64,000 nt of DNA from Favolaschia claudopus (taxonomy: Eukaryota > Basidiomycota > Agaricomycetes > Agaricales > Mycenaceae), in contig JAWWNJ010000046.1 in NCBI GenBank assembly GCA_037176885.1, positions 1,488,001 to 1,552,000 of the forward strand. Direction: 5' to 3'. Each line of letters opens with the position of its first letter. Position 1 is the stretch's first letter. Positions 32,106-44,829 of this stretch are shown here, piece by piece. The notes below the pieces were generated by a model, which ran no database searches, was not told the origin of the DNA, and saw only the letters and a program-made list of their open reading frames with translations. Both the position numbers and the translations under genes were made by a program.

Positions 32106-32832
32106 GCGAGTCCGACGGCCAAAGAATCCTCTGTCTTATACATTCACCTCTGATTCCTCCGGTATCGACCCAAACTCAGTAATTCTGGTGCCGCCTCAAG
32201 ACTCGGACGACCAAGCGAAGTACCGAATATCGGTGTCTATGAACCTTAACCCTTTTGTACCGATCTCGTATCGTACTTGCGTATATCGGGTAGACGGCGA
32301 TCGGCAGTCTTTCATCGGGGATTTCGAGTGCGCATATTCTAATCCGTATACTGAGCGCGTCTAATCCGAAGGAAGACTATCACTAAATCACCGCCGCGCC
32401 ATTCTTACAATTGGAGATATACAAACGCGTCTCTCCAATGTGCTCTTTAACATCAATGCCTCTCCTGTGCGTTCCGGCTTCTCTTGGTGTTATGAGGTTC
32501 GTTCTCTAACACCTCTATGTCTTCAGCGGCATTGGACTTGGAGATGGGATGAAATTGGGTTGCGGTGGGACTGCCGCTCAATGCTGGAAGACGGCTCACC
32601 TCTGTGCATTGTGCGTAAAGTTTGGGTTCCTCCGCAGTGCTTACCTTCGTTCCAGTGCTATGCTTTGCGATCAAACATGGTTCAATTGGCGTCGTTCGTA
32701 CCTCCACCCCTTGATGCTCCTCCGCCGCTTCCAGAAGCTGTACTCACCATCTTCCCTGACGGACATGAATGTTTCGACCACATTCTGCTCTCTGCGCTGA
32801 TCATGCAGCGAAAACTGGGACTCGAATACTAG
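32106..32832 (+). CDS. DUF6593-like small protein, start unresolved
   Basis: The frame SYTFTSDSSGIDPNSVILVP continues to YRISVSMNLNPFVPISYRTC, VYRVDGDRQSFIGDFE. After one or two introns it continues as INASPVRSGFSWCYE, RHWTWRWDEIGLRWDC, DGSPLCIVRKVWVP, PPPLPEAVLTIFPDGHECFD and HILLSALIMQRKLGLEY-stop. This order (FTSD opening, FIGDFE core, a W-rich strand, IFPDGHE.D.ILLS.L closing) fits the small basidiomycete DUF6593 family, which has no known function and exists in many paralogues. No in-frame ATG was found just before the first block, so the first exon or start is missing from the model. The intron near 32335-32390 is uncertain. Confidence 0.5.
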
Positions 32833-33900
32833 ACCGCATTCATACTATATATGTATATCATAATCTGTACCACTACTGTATAGACTCGGCTGCAACATAG
32901 CGCATCTACATATTCATGCCTTCCACTCTCGCCGACTCTAGCCGTCGTCGAGTCGGCATCGTAATCGCTGTGACGTCACACAATTCTTCTTGCCACGGAA
33001 TCTAATTGTCTCTTTGCTCATAGACGCCCGTTCCGTGGACGCTGCAACAATAACTAGACAAGGCCAGGTTCAGAAGCAGCAGCAGCGGAGGAAGACGGAT
33101 TTTTCCATTCTTGCCACGTTCAATCGCTTATCTGCGGAATTGCTATCGGCCAGGCTGCAAGACAATTAAGCCTTGACGGGGTGCCAGCCAGGTGAAGCCA
33201 CCAGAATGTCGGCATACGCTTTGCGTGCGAAGCAAGTCGGGTGCAAGGTACCATCGTGACCAAGGAATGGACAATAGCAGTGCTTCAGTGAACTCGGTCT
33301 TTACCTCCGTCTCGACAATAGAGCCTTGATCTGGGAGAACTCTAAATCGGTAATGTGTACATGCGTCGAATGTTGGGAAATTAAATTCTTACCTCTGGAG
33401 TTCATTCCTGAAAAGGACTGCGTCCATACTCCCAGTTTACCTCCAGAGCTGTAACGAGTCTGACAAATGTCTGGCTTGAGCTAGAACATAAGCAGAGATT
33501 TTCACACACTCCCTCCATACACGATCATTCTCGACCTCCAAACAATTGAAGGAAGCAAGCGAGCGAACCCCAACGAGAAACTTTACAATTAGAGCGCCGC
33601 CCCGACCTGATGTCAAATCTCCGGAGTCTTTTCCCGAAATGGAGCAACAGCATTCAATCTACGGCTCTCTTCACAACCAGCAGGCACGGGGGGGAAGCTC
33701 AACGAGTCGGATCACTGCTCAGAATAGTAGGTGGGCCCACAAAAGGCACTGACAATATGCATTTTCGGCTATTGTATAGCGCATCTATAAATCTCACCCG
33801 TCCATTTCGTTTCTGACCCCAACGAGTCGACTGGGCTGCAAGGATCTCCCCCTCTACATAAATATCTCTTTCCCATTCCACTCTTTGAACCCCCAACGTC
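32833..33900. other. Intergenic region upstream of Clp1
   Basis: About 1.07 kb. Two related motifs are repeated (TATAGCGCATCTA near 33775 and ATAGCGCATCTAC near 32899), each near a CGAGTCG-containing block. Small frames here show no domain. In a clp1 gene the upstream region would be expected to carry homeodomain-dependent control sites, but no such site can be named from the sequence. Confidence 0.4.
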
Positions 33901-34792
33901 ATGATGCAACACCAAATTCCCTCTAAACGCCGCGATGCATCTTCCAAATTTCAGCTGCCCCGAACTCTCGTACGACCCTCTTTCACCGAGGTTCCGCGTG
34001 AGGCCTTGCTTGCCGCGGCTCCCAATCTCGGGAATGTTTCTCTCGAGTTCATTCGCAAAAACCTGCTTGCGACTGCTCCCCAGTCAGTTTCAAAAGCCTT
34101 TCATATTTTACCTCTTTTGCTGACTGTGTTGTAGAATGCTTGCTGGAACGGCTGCCCTTTCGGGTTTCTCGCCATCTCATCTTCCAAGTTCACTCTCAAA
34201 GTCAACTCTCCCTCCCTACATCTCCGTTCCCATCTATCCTCTACGCAGTCTCGCAAACCCCTCCTATCCCACTCACGTTCTCGCTATATCCGATACATCC
34301 TTTTCTGGTTCTGAGGAACTACACCTCATCTTCCCAGTTCACGCTCTAATCCTCGCTGCCCATTGCTCAAAACTCCCTCCCCTCCCACCTGCAGCCCCGC
34401 ACTCATCTGGGAATGTACATCTTCCTGTCCTCCCGCTCGCCCTTCCCTCCGCTCCCGCCTTCTCCCTCATACACAGCTTCCTCTACACCAAAAGCCTGTC
34501 CTCGGTTTTGACCGCGCTTTTCCCTGTTCCCCCCCAATTCATAACCGCCCTCAGTCAGAAAACCGTCCGCGCCGCGCTTCAGTCCGGCGCCGACCTACAC
34601 CACCTTTCTGCCCACCTTTGCAACTCATGCAAAGGCAGCGTACAGATCCTGATGACACATACGGCGCATGTAAAAGAGCTTTGGCAGGACATGGTCGCGC
34701 TTGGCATCGACGACGCTGCGTTGTGGGACACCGTCGAGCTGGCATACGAAATCGTTCTCGGCGCTCTCAATCTAGCCGTTATGGCAAAATGA
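33901..34792 (+). CDS. CLP1: Clampless1 (Clp1) sexual development protein
   Basis: Two exons (33901-34082 and 34135-34792) join as NLLATAPQ then MLAGTAALSG. The N-terminal part reads VPREALLAAAPNLGNVSLEF IRKNLLATAP; the C-terminal part reads LHLIFPVHALILAAHCSKLP, VHLPVLPLALPSAPAFSLIH, SFLYTKSLSSVLTALFPVPP, VKELWQDMVALGIDDAALWD and TVELAYEIVLGALNLAV. This combination is characteristic of basidiomycete Clp1. In Coprinopsis clp1 is needed for clamp-cell formation downstream of the A mating-type homeodomain proteins, and in Ustilago Clp1 acts in proliferation after fusion. The protein appears complete at about 278 residues. The start codon is doubled (MM). It is a lineage-specific family without known catalytic motif. 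Confidence 0.88.
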
Positions 34793-34936
34793 TACCCCTC
34801 GCACCAGGTGTGCAAGGCTGTCGCTCGAGGCGCGGCATATTTTATACATTTGTATCAATAAAGGGCATCTGTAGTATAACGATACACACACTTGTAATGA
34901 AAAATACAATAAATACAATAGTATCGTCTTCGGACG

Positions 34937-37900
34937 CTACTTCTCCTTCTCTGACATGAAATCCCATGTATCGCCTACCCGTCTCAGTCCCTTCATGATA
35001 CCTTTCGCAACCTTCTTGGCAGTGGGTGATTTCACTTTGATTCGGCTGCTTGGAGGGCTCCCTGACTGGTTGGAAGAGGCCGAAGCGGCGGCGAAAGAGG
35101 GAATACGTGGAGTGTGGGACGCTTTCTTTGGAAGACGACGCGCTGACCGCGGCTTGCCTTTGTGTTGTCCCTTGAGTCGCAGAATTGCCTCCCGGTTCTC
35201 CCGTTCAAAGAACTGACAGGCCTCGAGAAGAAGCTTTGCGTCCAGGACTGTTGCGCGCGCCACGACTGGTGGCCTGGTGAGCCAAAAATTAACACAACCG
35301 ATATGAATCGCTTACCCTCTTCATATGTTGCCGGAGAGATTTGATTATTGCCAATGATTTTAACTTGTACCAACTGGTTTAGTTCCCCCATGTTCCAGTA
35401 GTTCGACAGGCTGCGTAAGAAAGTTCAGTAACAAAGTGGGCAAGGAAAGCATTTCTTACTCCATGACATCGAGAAGATCTTCAAGCCGCTCCAAGCTCGG
35501 CGTCTTCCCCGCGTAGAGATAGTCTGTGGAACATTCATATCGCGATTTGTCGAGTGAAACACTACCCACCTAATGCGGCTTCAACGCAGGGACCAGGATA
35601 ATCCACTTCGATCTCTATAGGTTCGTCAGCAGTTCCGGGCCCGGCCTCAGTGAATGTGCCACAGAACAGATCGTTGAGGTATTCGCTCATCGGTGCAAGA
35701 TAGGCACGATGCGCGACATACCGCGCTTCATCATCAGCGATGAAAACTACGTCACATAGTTTCCCCTCCTTCCGCATCATTTGGAACCCTGTACGAAGTC
35801 GTGCCAGCTGCGCATCCACGGACGACCGCACGAGGTCTGGAACAGGCGCTTTGACACTGCATGTGTGAGTAAAGAGATTCTTCACAGGTGCGTGAACCAA
35901 CAACTTACATATCCTCCACGCCAGAGACGTGGAGAAGGTCGTGGAATGGCACAAGAAACTTCTTGACAGATTTCAGGTCACCGCCATCCCGGATGTTGAA
36001 GAATAGCTCATCAGCCGAATGGAAAAGCCAGGGATCGCTCTTGGGATCATCGACATTAAGGAATAGCGGTTCGTCATGGAAGTCGATCATGATATCGGCC
36101 ACTTCATCCTGGTGATCGTCCAGCCAACCGTACGTAGCCTCCAGATCTGACAATAGGTAGATATCGGAAGTATAGTCTTTGGCAACTCGGAGAGTAAGGA
36201 CGCGGAGATGCTCGACCTGGTAACGCTTAGTGTTGTTTAGCGAAGAAGAATGTTGACTGACCACTTCCTTGGGGGTTGGTTGACCAAAACTACGGTTAGC
36301 CACCAGCAGGCGCTCCTCTGGAGGATGCAGTAGAACTGCCCTTTGGGTCCAGGCTACTGCTTCATTCTCGAGTAGAAGCACCTGTTCCGGAGAAACGATA
36401 TCTGCGTGGAGATGTTTAACATACACAGAGGATTCCTCAATCCCCATTGTTCGCCGGCGAAGTGGATGGCGAGGAATGAAGCGCAACTTGTCCAGTTCAC
36501 GCCAGATATGTTCTTGAGTGGAATCGATTCTCAGCGGTACATCCTCTGCATATGCTTTGAATACGACACGCGCTCGAGCCGTGATATCTGGATGCTCGCT
36601 GTCTGCTTGGATCGAAAGGGCGCACGCCTTGAAAGTTTCCACGTCGAGATTTGTGTGACTCTTAAGGCCCAGAGATACCAGCCTTGGCTCTAGGTCTCTA
36701 GAGTTAAACTGAGCGTTTGTAATGGAATGTGAAGAGTACAATCTAAGCGAACCTGAAGATGTCGAGTATAAAATGGGTGGCAGACAAATCAGAACCGAAT
36801 GCGGCCACAAAGAGGGCGTGCCTTGTGTACAATGTGTTGACTTTGACGAGACGACGATTCCCATCAGGTACAAGGCTGGACAAGTGTCAGCGCCTGACAT
36901 CCACGAAAAAACATACAGACACAGTATCATATATTAAAGTCGGCGGCATGAGGGACAATAGTTGCTTGTACACCTGTTGGTCTTCCACCTTGAGTGTAGT
37001 CGGCAGCTTTAGGTGATTCCTGATACGTTGAGTCGTATCAGAATGTGTTTTGCAATACAAGACGTGGAGATCAAGCTCACCAAAATTGACTGAAATCCAT
37101 CGGAACCACCTTCAGATGCACCAACGAAGTGTTATGCTCTACTGAAGCTACGCCAATGAAACGCATCGCTATATCGCGACCAATTCCGAAGGGAAGCATC
37201 TTCAGTTCCGACGCAGTATGCAGTGTTATCGCCTGTTCCTGCTGTAGTTTCTTCCATATCGGTAGTGCGCTTGCGGTGGGGATGAGCCGCTCCGGAGTGC
37301 TGAGGATCTGACCACGTGCCCAATCCGCAAATTCAGTGTGAACATCTGGCAGTAGCTGGGTGAACCGTTTCGAAAGCGACGGCTGTATGGACTGAAGATA
37401 CTGGAGGACGCGTTCAAAGCTGAACGAGGGATAGATTTTCAGGGCATCCCGGAGCGGTTTCTGTAAATCTTTTCGGTCGCGTTGCACGACAGAAGCGCCC
37501 AGCAGGTCGAGCACCGCGCATAGCCAGAACGGTTCCGAGTTCGAGACTACAATTGCCTTGCTGGTATAACAGTGGCTCAAACTTACATAGTGACCAGGAC
37601 GCATAGTGCGCACGAGTGGAAAGGTGGAAAACTGGATGCCTGCCCCTATGCCAAAGTGAGGGTATTCAGCCCAGAATGTCTTAACCTTGAAAAAGTGCGT
37701 CAGTACAACGACGGTCTCAAAGGCAGAGCTCTAACCCATTCCTCTTCCACTTCCTTCATCCCCGATTTGTCATCAGCCTCGGGGAAATGTTGTTTGATCA
37801 ATTCCTGCAAAGAGCTGAACGATAACCGCGAGACGTTGAGATCTTTATCCAGAAAGTCTTTGGCGTCGAATTCGGGGTTCACCAAGAATTCCGACCTGAA

Positions 37901-40900
37901 AAGTATTCGATCGGGATATGCGGGCTTCCACACGCAGTACGGAGCTGTTCCAGCTTTGGATTTTTGCAGAAGAGCGAGTTTCCCATCAGCCAACGGTAAG
38001 AGGGGGAGTCCCGCAAAATCAATCCCGGTATCTTGTAGCAGGAAAGCGCTCAGATGCTGGATATCACGGCTGGTCACCTCGCCCTTCGAAAACGAAGATC
38101 GTAGACGCGATTCATTCTTTTTGATCTCGGAGTGAACGAGACCTTGATCTACCGGCTTCATGACGGCCGCGCACCGTTCGCGAACATTGGGAGGGAGCCG
38201 GACAATACGCCGTGTTCCCAATAAAGCCAAAATCTTGCTCACAGGAGCCGGCTCATTCCCACCTAACAGCATGTCTGAAGGGCGAAACTCTCCCATCTCA
38301 GAGATGCTGGAACAAACACGACGTTTGGTGGACGCCAGGTGGGTGGAGTAGAACGCGTCGACGACGTATTTTGAAACGTTGTCCTGCTGCTGGCCATTCC
38401 CTGGCCACCAGCCTTCGTTGCCGAGACTGGCTTGGGTTTTCAGTAAATCCTCCAGAAGGAAAAGATACAACGGAGGGACGACTTCGGAAAGTAACCACCG
38501 ATTGTATTTGGATTCCGGCGTAGCGTAATCGTCCAGTCGCACATGTCTGCGATCAGGAGTAAGAATGAAGGATGCCGTCAGGTGAACCGGAAGTGTTGTT
38601 GTAATTGGAAGCTGAAGCACAGAGAAGAGGTGGTGGTTTGCGTTGGTCTGAATAAGAGGGGCAGCTAGTCCAACAACAATAGGGGATCGCAAGCGATGAG
38701 GCTCCACCAGAGGAGTGAACTCGGAAGGCAGGTCGCGCAACGGGAATGATACAGAAACAACTTTGAAGTCTTCAGTCGTAGAGCTACCACTGTGAACATG
38801 AACAAGTTGCGTCCTGAAATTGAAAACGCTCTGAGGCGGATCCCGCGAGGTGGTTATTCCCCAACCCCGAGTTTGATTCCCGACGCTATCCCGATTGAGG
38901 GTGAAGATATTCTCCATTTTCGTGAAGAAAAACGCATGTTTTGCGGAGAGGTAATACGGTTTGAGAATCTTGTCTCGAATATGCTGAGGAGTTATGCGGG
39001 TTGAAGTCAAGATTGAATCGGCATTGATGTGCGAAGTGTTCCGCAACGGAAGACGAAAGAGAGTCTGTGCAGAATGAATTCCAATCTTGATAGGTAACGA
39101 GACATGATACATACACCGTTGTAATAATCAGAACGAGCGGTGTGAAAATCAAACAGTCCATCAAGGCACTGCAGATGATCTGGGTACCACCTATTTTGCG
39201 TGAGCTACAGATTATGTTTGCGTACAGTTCATACCGTTTAACCTGGTCAAGGGGAAGAAGCAGAGAAGCCCGGCCTGACGATAGATTGCGTGGTCAGCCT
39301 CGAAGACAGACAGGATGGAGAACATCCTGACCTTGGATGGGGAGGTGGGTTTTGGAAGGGTTCAGGAACAGCACTTGACTACCGGAAACAATCATGGCCA
39401 ACTGAAACGCAGATTAGCCAAGGTTTGAGCTTACAGGATTCGTATGCACCTCAGTGAAATGAAACATCGACAAAACCCCCAGACCGAATTGACCTGGAGA
39501 GCATTGGAAGGTTCAAACTTCGTCGGGCACCGCTCGAGGGGTTGACGTACCGATTGTATTGGTTCTGCCTTCCTTGCCACCAATCCCTGTTTTGCATATC
39601 CCTTCAAAGTCTTTGGGACTGAAAACCTAGAGTAAGGAAGTGAGCAACGCCAAAGTGAAGCGAGCGAAAGAGAGAATCATACGCCATTGTTATACAGAAC
39701 AAGCGAGGAACAGGTTTGGAACGCTTTCATTGTTTGAGAAAGAAGCTTCTCTGTATTACCGGGACGTTCGTCAACGAGAATACCGAATTTAGTAGCATCG
39801 GCGTCGCAGGCATTGGCTAAAAATTCATTGCAGATCTGCTGCTCAGAGTATTGCTTGAGCACGTTTCGAATTGTTGTTGTGAGCGTTTCGCCCATATCAA
39901 TTGGTTGAGGGACGGTTTCGACGGACTTGAATCCCAACCGATCCATCAAAAGTTGTTTACTGAGCTCGTCTGATAATTTGGGGTGGCCAAGATAGTGGTC
40001 TCCGTGGTCGATGAGACATGCACGCTCCCCAACATCGTTGAACATGACGTCGGACACAGGGCGAAGAATCCCACCATTGTCAGGGACAAGGATGGCTTTA
40101 CGATTAATAGACCGGAGGTCCTCAGCAAGTACTTTGAGAATTAAGAGCGCCTGATCGACGACATCTCGCGTATGACAGGCCTTTTCCAACGTCTTCAATT
40201 GGTCAATGAGGACCGCTGTAGAAGGTCTGGGAGAAGCTAAGAATATTGTCCAGAGGAGAGAAGACTCGAACTTGCCTATCGGTGCATCCCATACGCACTA
40301 GAAATTTCCGAACATCTGATTGGTCAGCCAGGCTAAAGGGGATCTGATGGAATTCGGCTAAACCCGAAGTGGACTGAAAGACAGCGAAATTGGTCGAGGC
40401 AAGACGATTGGACGCAACAGGAATCCATGCTTTCCCAGATGTTATGTTAGATACCTCGATTATGTCAGTGTCGCTCAGGGCACGGACACTGAACTCTCTG
40501 ATCAAACAGTCCAGTTTCAAGGTTGAAGCACGACCGCTTTGAAGGACGGCACGCAGCTGGCCCAAGAGAATCTGCATGGGGATGGGCTGATCCCAACCAA
40601 GGACGATTCGCAAGGACGGTGATACTTTCACGTCACGGTCGAGGACAGGAACGACCTCGTCAAATAACTCAGGCTGCTGAGCAGCTTCGAAGCATTGGCC
40701 TCGGCTGACCAAACCACCGGCAGTAGGTAGCCATTTAGCGTCTGGCGGGATGCTAATTGCCATCCAGTCAGGCGCAGAGGTATACAGCATGGCCAAGATC
40801 TGAATGGATAATGTTTTCGATTCTGGTAACGTTGACCGGCTGGAAATGAATTCAATGCGCTCCGTGACTATTTCAGCGGTGACACTGGCTGCGAGCAGTC

Positions 40901-43900
40901 CTAATGACCGCAGGTGTCGGAGGACAAGAAGCTAATTAGATTGCATCATTGGGATACGGTCTTTATTCGTGGCGTATATTGCAACCAAATCGGATTTCGT
41001 GGGATCGATAACATGTGCAGGGGACCGCAGTGTTCCATCGAGGACGGGCACAAAGACCGCTTGGCGCAATGTATTCAACACGGCTGGAGGAACTGCATCG
41101 CGATTGCGAACCATATGGTCAAGGAAGGCGGATTGCAAGCTCTTGGACTGCGAAGAGAAATGTTCGAGAGCGAGCGTCAAAATGTCGATGGTGGACAATG
41201 GGGCCTTATTGGTCGACGCGCCAAGTTGGGCCAGGATCGCAAGATCGATGTGGGTTCCATCGAGGTAGACCACACCCTCTGCGACCGGAAGAGGCACCGT
41301 TGTGCCAGGAGGGATCCCCAGAACAGTCCCACCATTGGGTATAGGTGAGAGATCGGGCATCGAAACGCTCTTCGACTTCCTATGCAAAGATGTGAACCTA
41401 AATCCCGACAGCACTCTGGGCGATTTCTCAGCCACCGGCGCCGCCGTCGATGGCGAAAGAAGGGCGAAGATAGGCAAAGACCGCAACTTGTCTTGCTGAG
41501 TTTGATCAAGCGGTCGCTGCTGGCAAGTCTGCAGCACACAGTCAAGCACGTGCTTCGATAAAACGTGAGCTTCGTCGCGTTCAAGTTGCAATGCTGTATC
41601 GATACGAATTCGATCCAGAATGAGATGAATGTCCCCCAGTCTCTTCAGAACCAAGGGATAGAAGGCAAGCCCTTTGCGAGCATCTGCGGAGAACCCAGGG
41701 TGGAGAAATGCGAGCCCCAACCTCCGGCATATCGAAACCAATATGGGGTCCACGTCGAGTTCGGAGAACACCCCTACTTCAAGCGACTCAAGGCTTGCAG
41801 ACCTGCCGGTCCCAGCCGGGATAATACACAATGTTTGGAGGTGGGGAAGAAGCTGATCTCGCATTGCCCATGTTCCGACCCACGCCCAGAACGCCACGAT
41901 GAAAGCGAAGATTTCTTCGTTGAGTTTCCCTTCATGGCGTTCTGAGAGGTCAAATCCATGAGGCGCAGATTGCAGGTACGAGGCTACTTTCTCGGGAGAA
42001 AGTGGAGATATATCGAGGAGCGGAGAAACTTTGAAAAGGTCCCGCAGCTGAACAGGAATTAAGGGAAGGGATATCGCTGTTGGATCCACGTCCTTGAAGA
42101 CGTCGCATTCAGCCTGGGTCAGCATAGTGTGTGCTGGGCCAACCCCACTCCGCCCGGGCGCCAGGAAATTTCCATTCACAAGAGGTATCAGCGGAAGTCC
42201 GACAACATAGTCCAGCCGCTTAGTGCGAAGGAGGTACTGGAGAAGCGCTATTCGATCGGCTGCGTCCATCGTCTGGATATGAGCAACCTGACTCTGGTTA
42301 CAATTAGATAGGGAACAAGAGATTAATAGGGACCGACTAACAGTGAGTTTGAGATACGCCACGCTAGGAGATAATAGTGTGCATTGAAGACCGGTCGCCT
42401 GGCTCACAAGCTCGAAGATATATGTGGGAAGCTGGGAAACCCGTAGCTCTGCATTTGCTAACGCTCGGAGGGTCGCTTCGTCGACTTCAGATGAAGTGAC
42501 TAGAACAGAGCTGAGGTCTGAAAACTGCGGGAGCGTTCCTCCTTTCGAACCAGCAACAACGGGCCACAGTTCCGCTTTGGATTCCACGATGCAAGCGAGA
42601 AGCTTTGCACAGATACTCTGCCAGTAGACGCTGTCGCCTCCAAACACCTCCGACTGCCGGGGAGGCCATGCTCTGAACACATCTCGAAGATCATCACTCT
42701 GCAGGAGAAGCCGGAGAAGCGCCGCCCAGCAGCGGGGGAGGAAAGAATCAAACAAGATTTTATTCCATTCCACGAGAACACTAAGTATAGTCTCTCACGT
42801 CAGAAGCCGAACAGCAAACAGAGAAAGCAGGAAAAAGCACCTATCGTCCGATCCTCTAACAATGCCAACCGCTCCAGCGTTGACCAAATTCTGCCTAGAT
42901 TGAGTGAGAGCGAACAAGGCATGGATATGACACGGAAACCCTGTGCGAAGGGGTAGCGGCAGGTAAGTAAACAGACGGCCAGAATCCTCTTCCTTGGTAA
43001 GAATGGACATTGGCATCGCAATAGCCATCTCCGACAGAAGCTTATGTTTGGACAGGACAGGCCGTGGATCCTGACCTAGCCGCAAGGATAACAGTGAAGT
43101 GGAATACTTGTCTGGAAAGTACGAGTGAATGATTCGCCAGGTTTTCTCGACCTGACCCAGAGAGGGGGTCTCGACCATTGCGGTGCATTTGAAGGAGGTG
43201 TGCCGATCGCTGCCATCGGTCCACGACACTGTCTTGTCTTTCTGTATCGTACTCTTTGCCAGACATTCCCGACCGCCTTGCGCATCGACCGCGTGCACTT
43301 CAATAGAGAGAATATTCTGTAGAAATAGCAACGATATGCCAATCTCCTCGCGAATGAAGTCCGCGAATAGTTGGCGAATTTCGGTAGCGTCTACGGCCTT
43401 GGAACTGATACTGCTCCGAGCCCCGGGTTTGCGGAGGGGCAGCCGGATGACGGAGCCGGAGAAGTCGCGCTGGTGGGCGTCTGCGGGAAGAAAGAATTCA
43501 AATGCAGCCAACTGGTCACTGTGTTCAGCAGCTTTGGTAGCAAAGTCTATCTTTATACCACCGGACTCGGTGAAGTGGTGATGCGGGTCGAGGATACCCA
43601 ATGAAGACCCTTGAATATAGATAACAGTTTAATGAAAACAGCCGATAATCCATATCAAGACATACCCGACAGGACTTGTGGGTTGTCGGTGATCTAAGCG
43701 CTCGAGTTAGTTTAAAAACCAGTGGGATAGATATAAATGAGCGTACGTGATAGCACGAGCGAAATCCTATACCATATTTGCCAATCTTGTTGGTATCCTG
43801 CTTCTTCGATGAACGATGGATGCTTTGCAGCGCATCCCAGTCGGCATCCGAGAACACTATGATACGATAGAGTATAATTGAATTGCGTGCACGAAATAAC

Positions 43901-44144
43901 ACGTCAACGAGCACATACCAGCATCGTTATAAGCCAACAAGGACGGCCCCTGCGTTGATTCAAGCTTGGGATGGAGCAGCTTCCCTGTTCCATGCGATCT
44001 GGCGTCAAGCACAAAAACCTGCTTCGTCGCCCCCGCATCGTCGGAATTCTGCAACAGCTCGCGAAATACGCCCACAGAGAATGGATACGCGCCGAGGATG
44101 GCGGCTAGCGTGTCGGTCGGGAGAGAATACTCTCCAAACGACAT
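34937..44144 (-). CDS. Giant sacsin-like protein with two HSP90-type ATPase modules and C-terminal BTB
   Basis: The frame starts MSFGEYSLPTDTLAAILGAY. The first HSP90-like ATPase fold has FRELLQNSDDAGATKQV (N-box), LLAYNDAVFSDADWDAL and KIGKYGIGFRSCYH (glycine loop). After about 1,000 residues a second copy appears: NEFLANACDADATKFGILVD, FSPKDFEGICKTGIGG and NTIGQFGLGVLSMFHFTE. Both are followed by long sacsin-type helical/beta blocks. Near 35.5-35.9 kb a BTB/POZ domain is visible: GKLCDVVFIADDEARYVAHR with YLNDLFCGTF and CVEAALDYLYAGKTPSLER. A basic Ser/Pro-rich tail ends WDFMSEKEK. The gene spans 9.2 kb with many introns of about 50 bp, giving about 2,700-2,800 residues. Animal sacsin is a chaperone-like co-factor; the fungal role is unknown. 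BTB could tie it to a Cullin-3 ligase. Not every splice border was checked. Confidence 0.85.
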
Positions 44145-44829
44145 AGTGGGCGGGTGGACGCGGAAAATGAAAGCAGCTGCCACCCAAATCCCACTATGCT
44201 CTTAAGCGCTTCAACGTTGAGGCAGTGACGACGACACGACTCTCGGAACAGCAGATGCCTTTTGAACCCCTGAGAGCGATTGGGGACTTGGACTCGGGAC
44301 AGCCGCCAGCGATGATGATTATCGACTCAAAGTTTGCGGAAGGGATCGACGGCACGTCAGACCGGTGGTAGAATCGGTACTTATACTGCTGTAGAGAGCT
44401 GTGGATGACTGGTCGGGAACTTTGTGGCCAATCATTATGGTTTGGCGCATGTCGCGATGGTCAGTGGTAGCCTGGTGACAGTGACGCGTCACAATCGCGA
44501 TCCCGTGAGATGCGACGCGCCAGCTCCGCTCGTCGCACATATTGAGCAATAGGCAGGCTTCACCTATTCATACGCGTTTTCAACACCTCACATTTTTCCT
44601 CTTTTTCGCGAACGAAATTATAATCTCTTTGCGCATTTCGTACTTATCTCGATTACTGTGCATGTTCCGACGTTGAACGATAAATTAAAACATGCTCCGA
44701 CATGTCATTCTACGGCACTGATGCGATTGAACGCTGAAGGCGACAATGTGCAATGTGGAGATGCAATGCATGCTATTTGCAAGGCACAGCTCTAAGTTAT
44801 CTCCAATGCGGATGTGAAGCGATAGTGAT
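44145..44829. other. Intergenic, no gene seen
   Basis: Between the sacsin-like start and the F-box gene 3' end. Short frames only. AT-rich near 44580-44700. The sacsin-like promoter should lie next to 44145. Confidence 0.4.
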
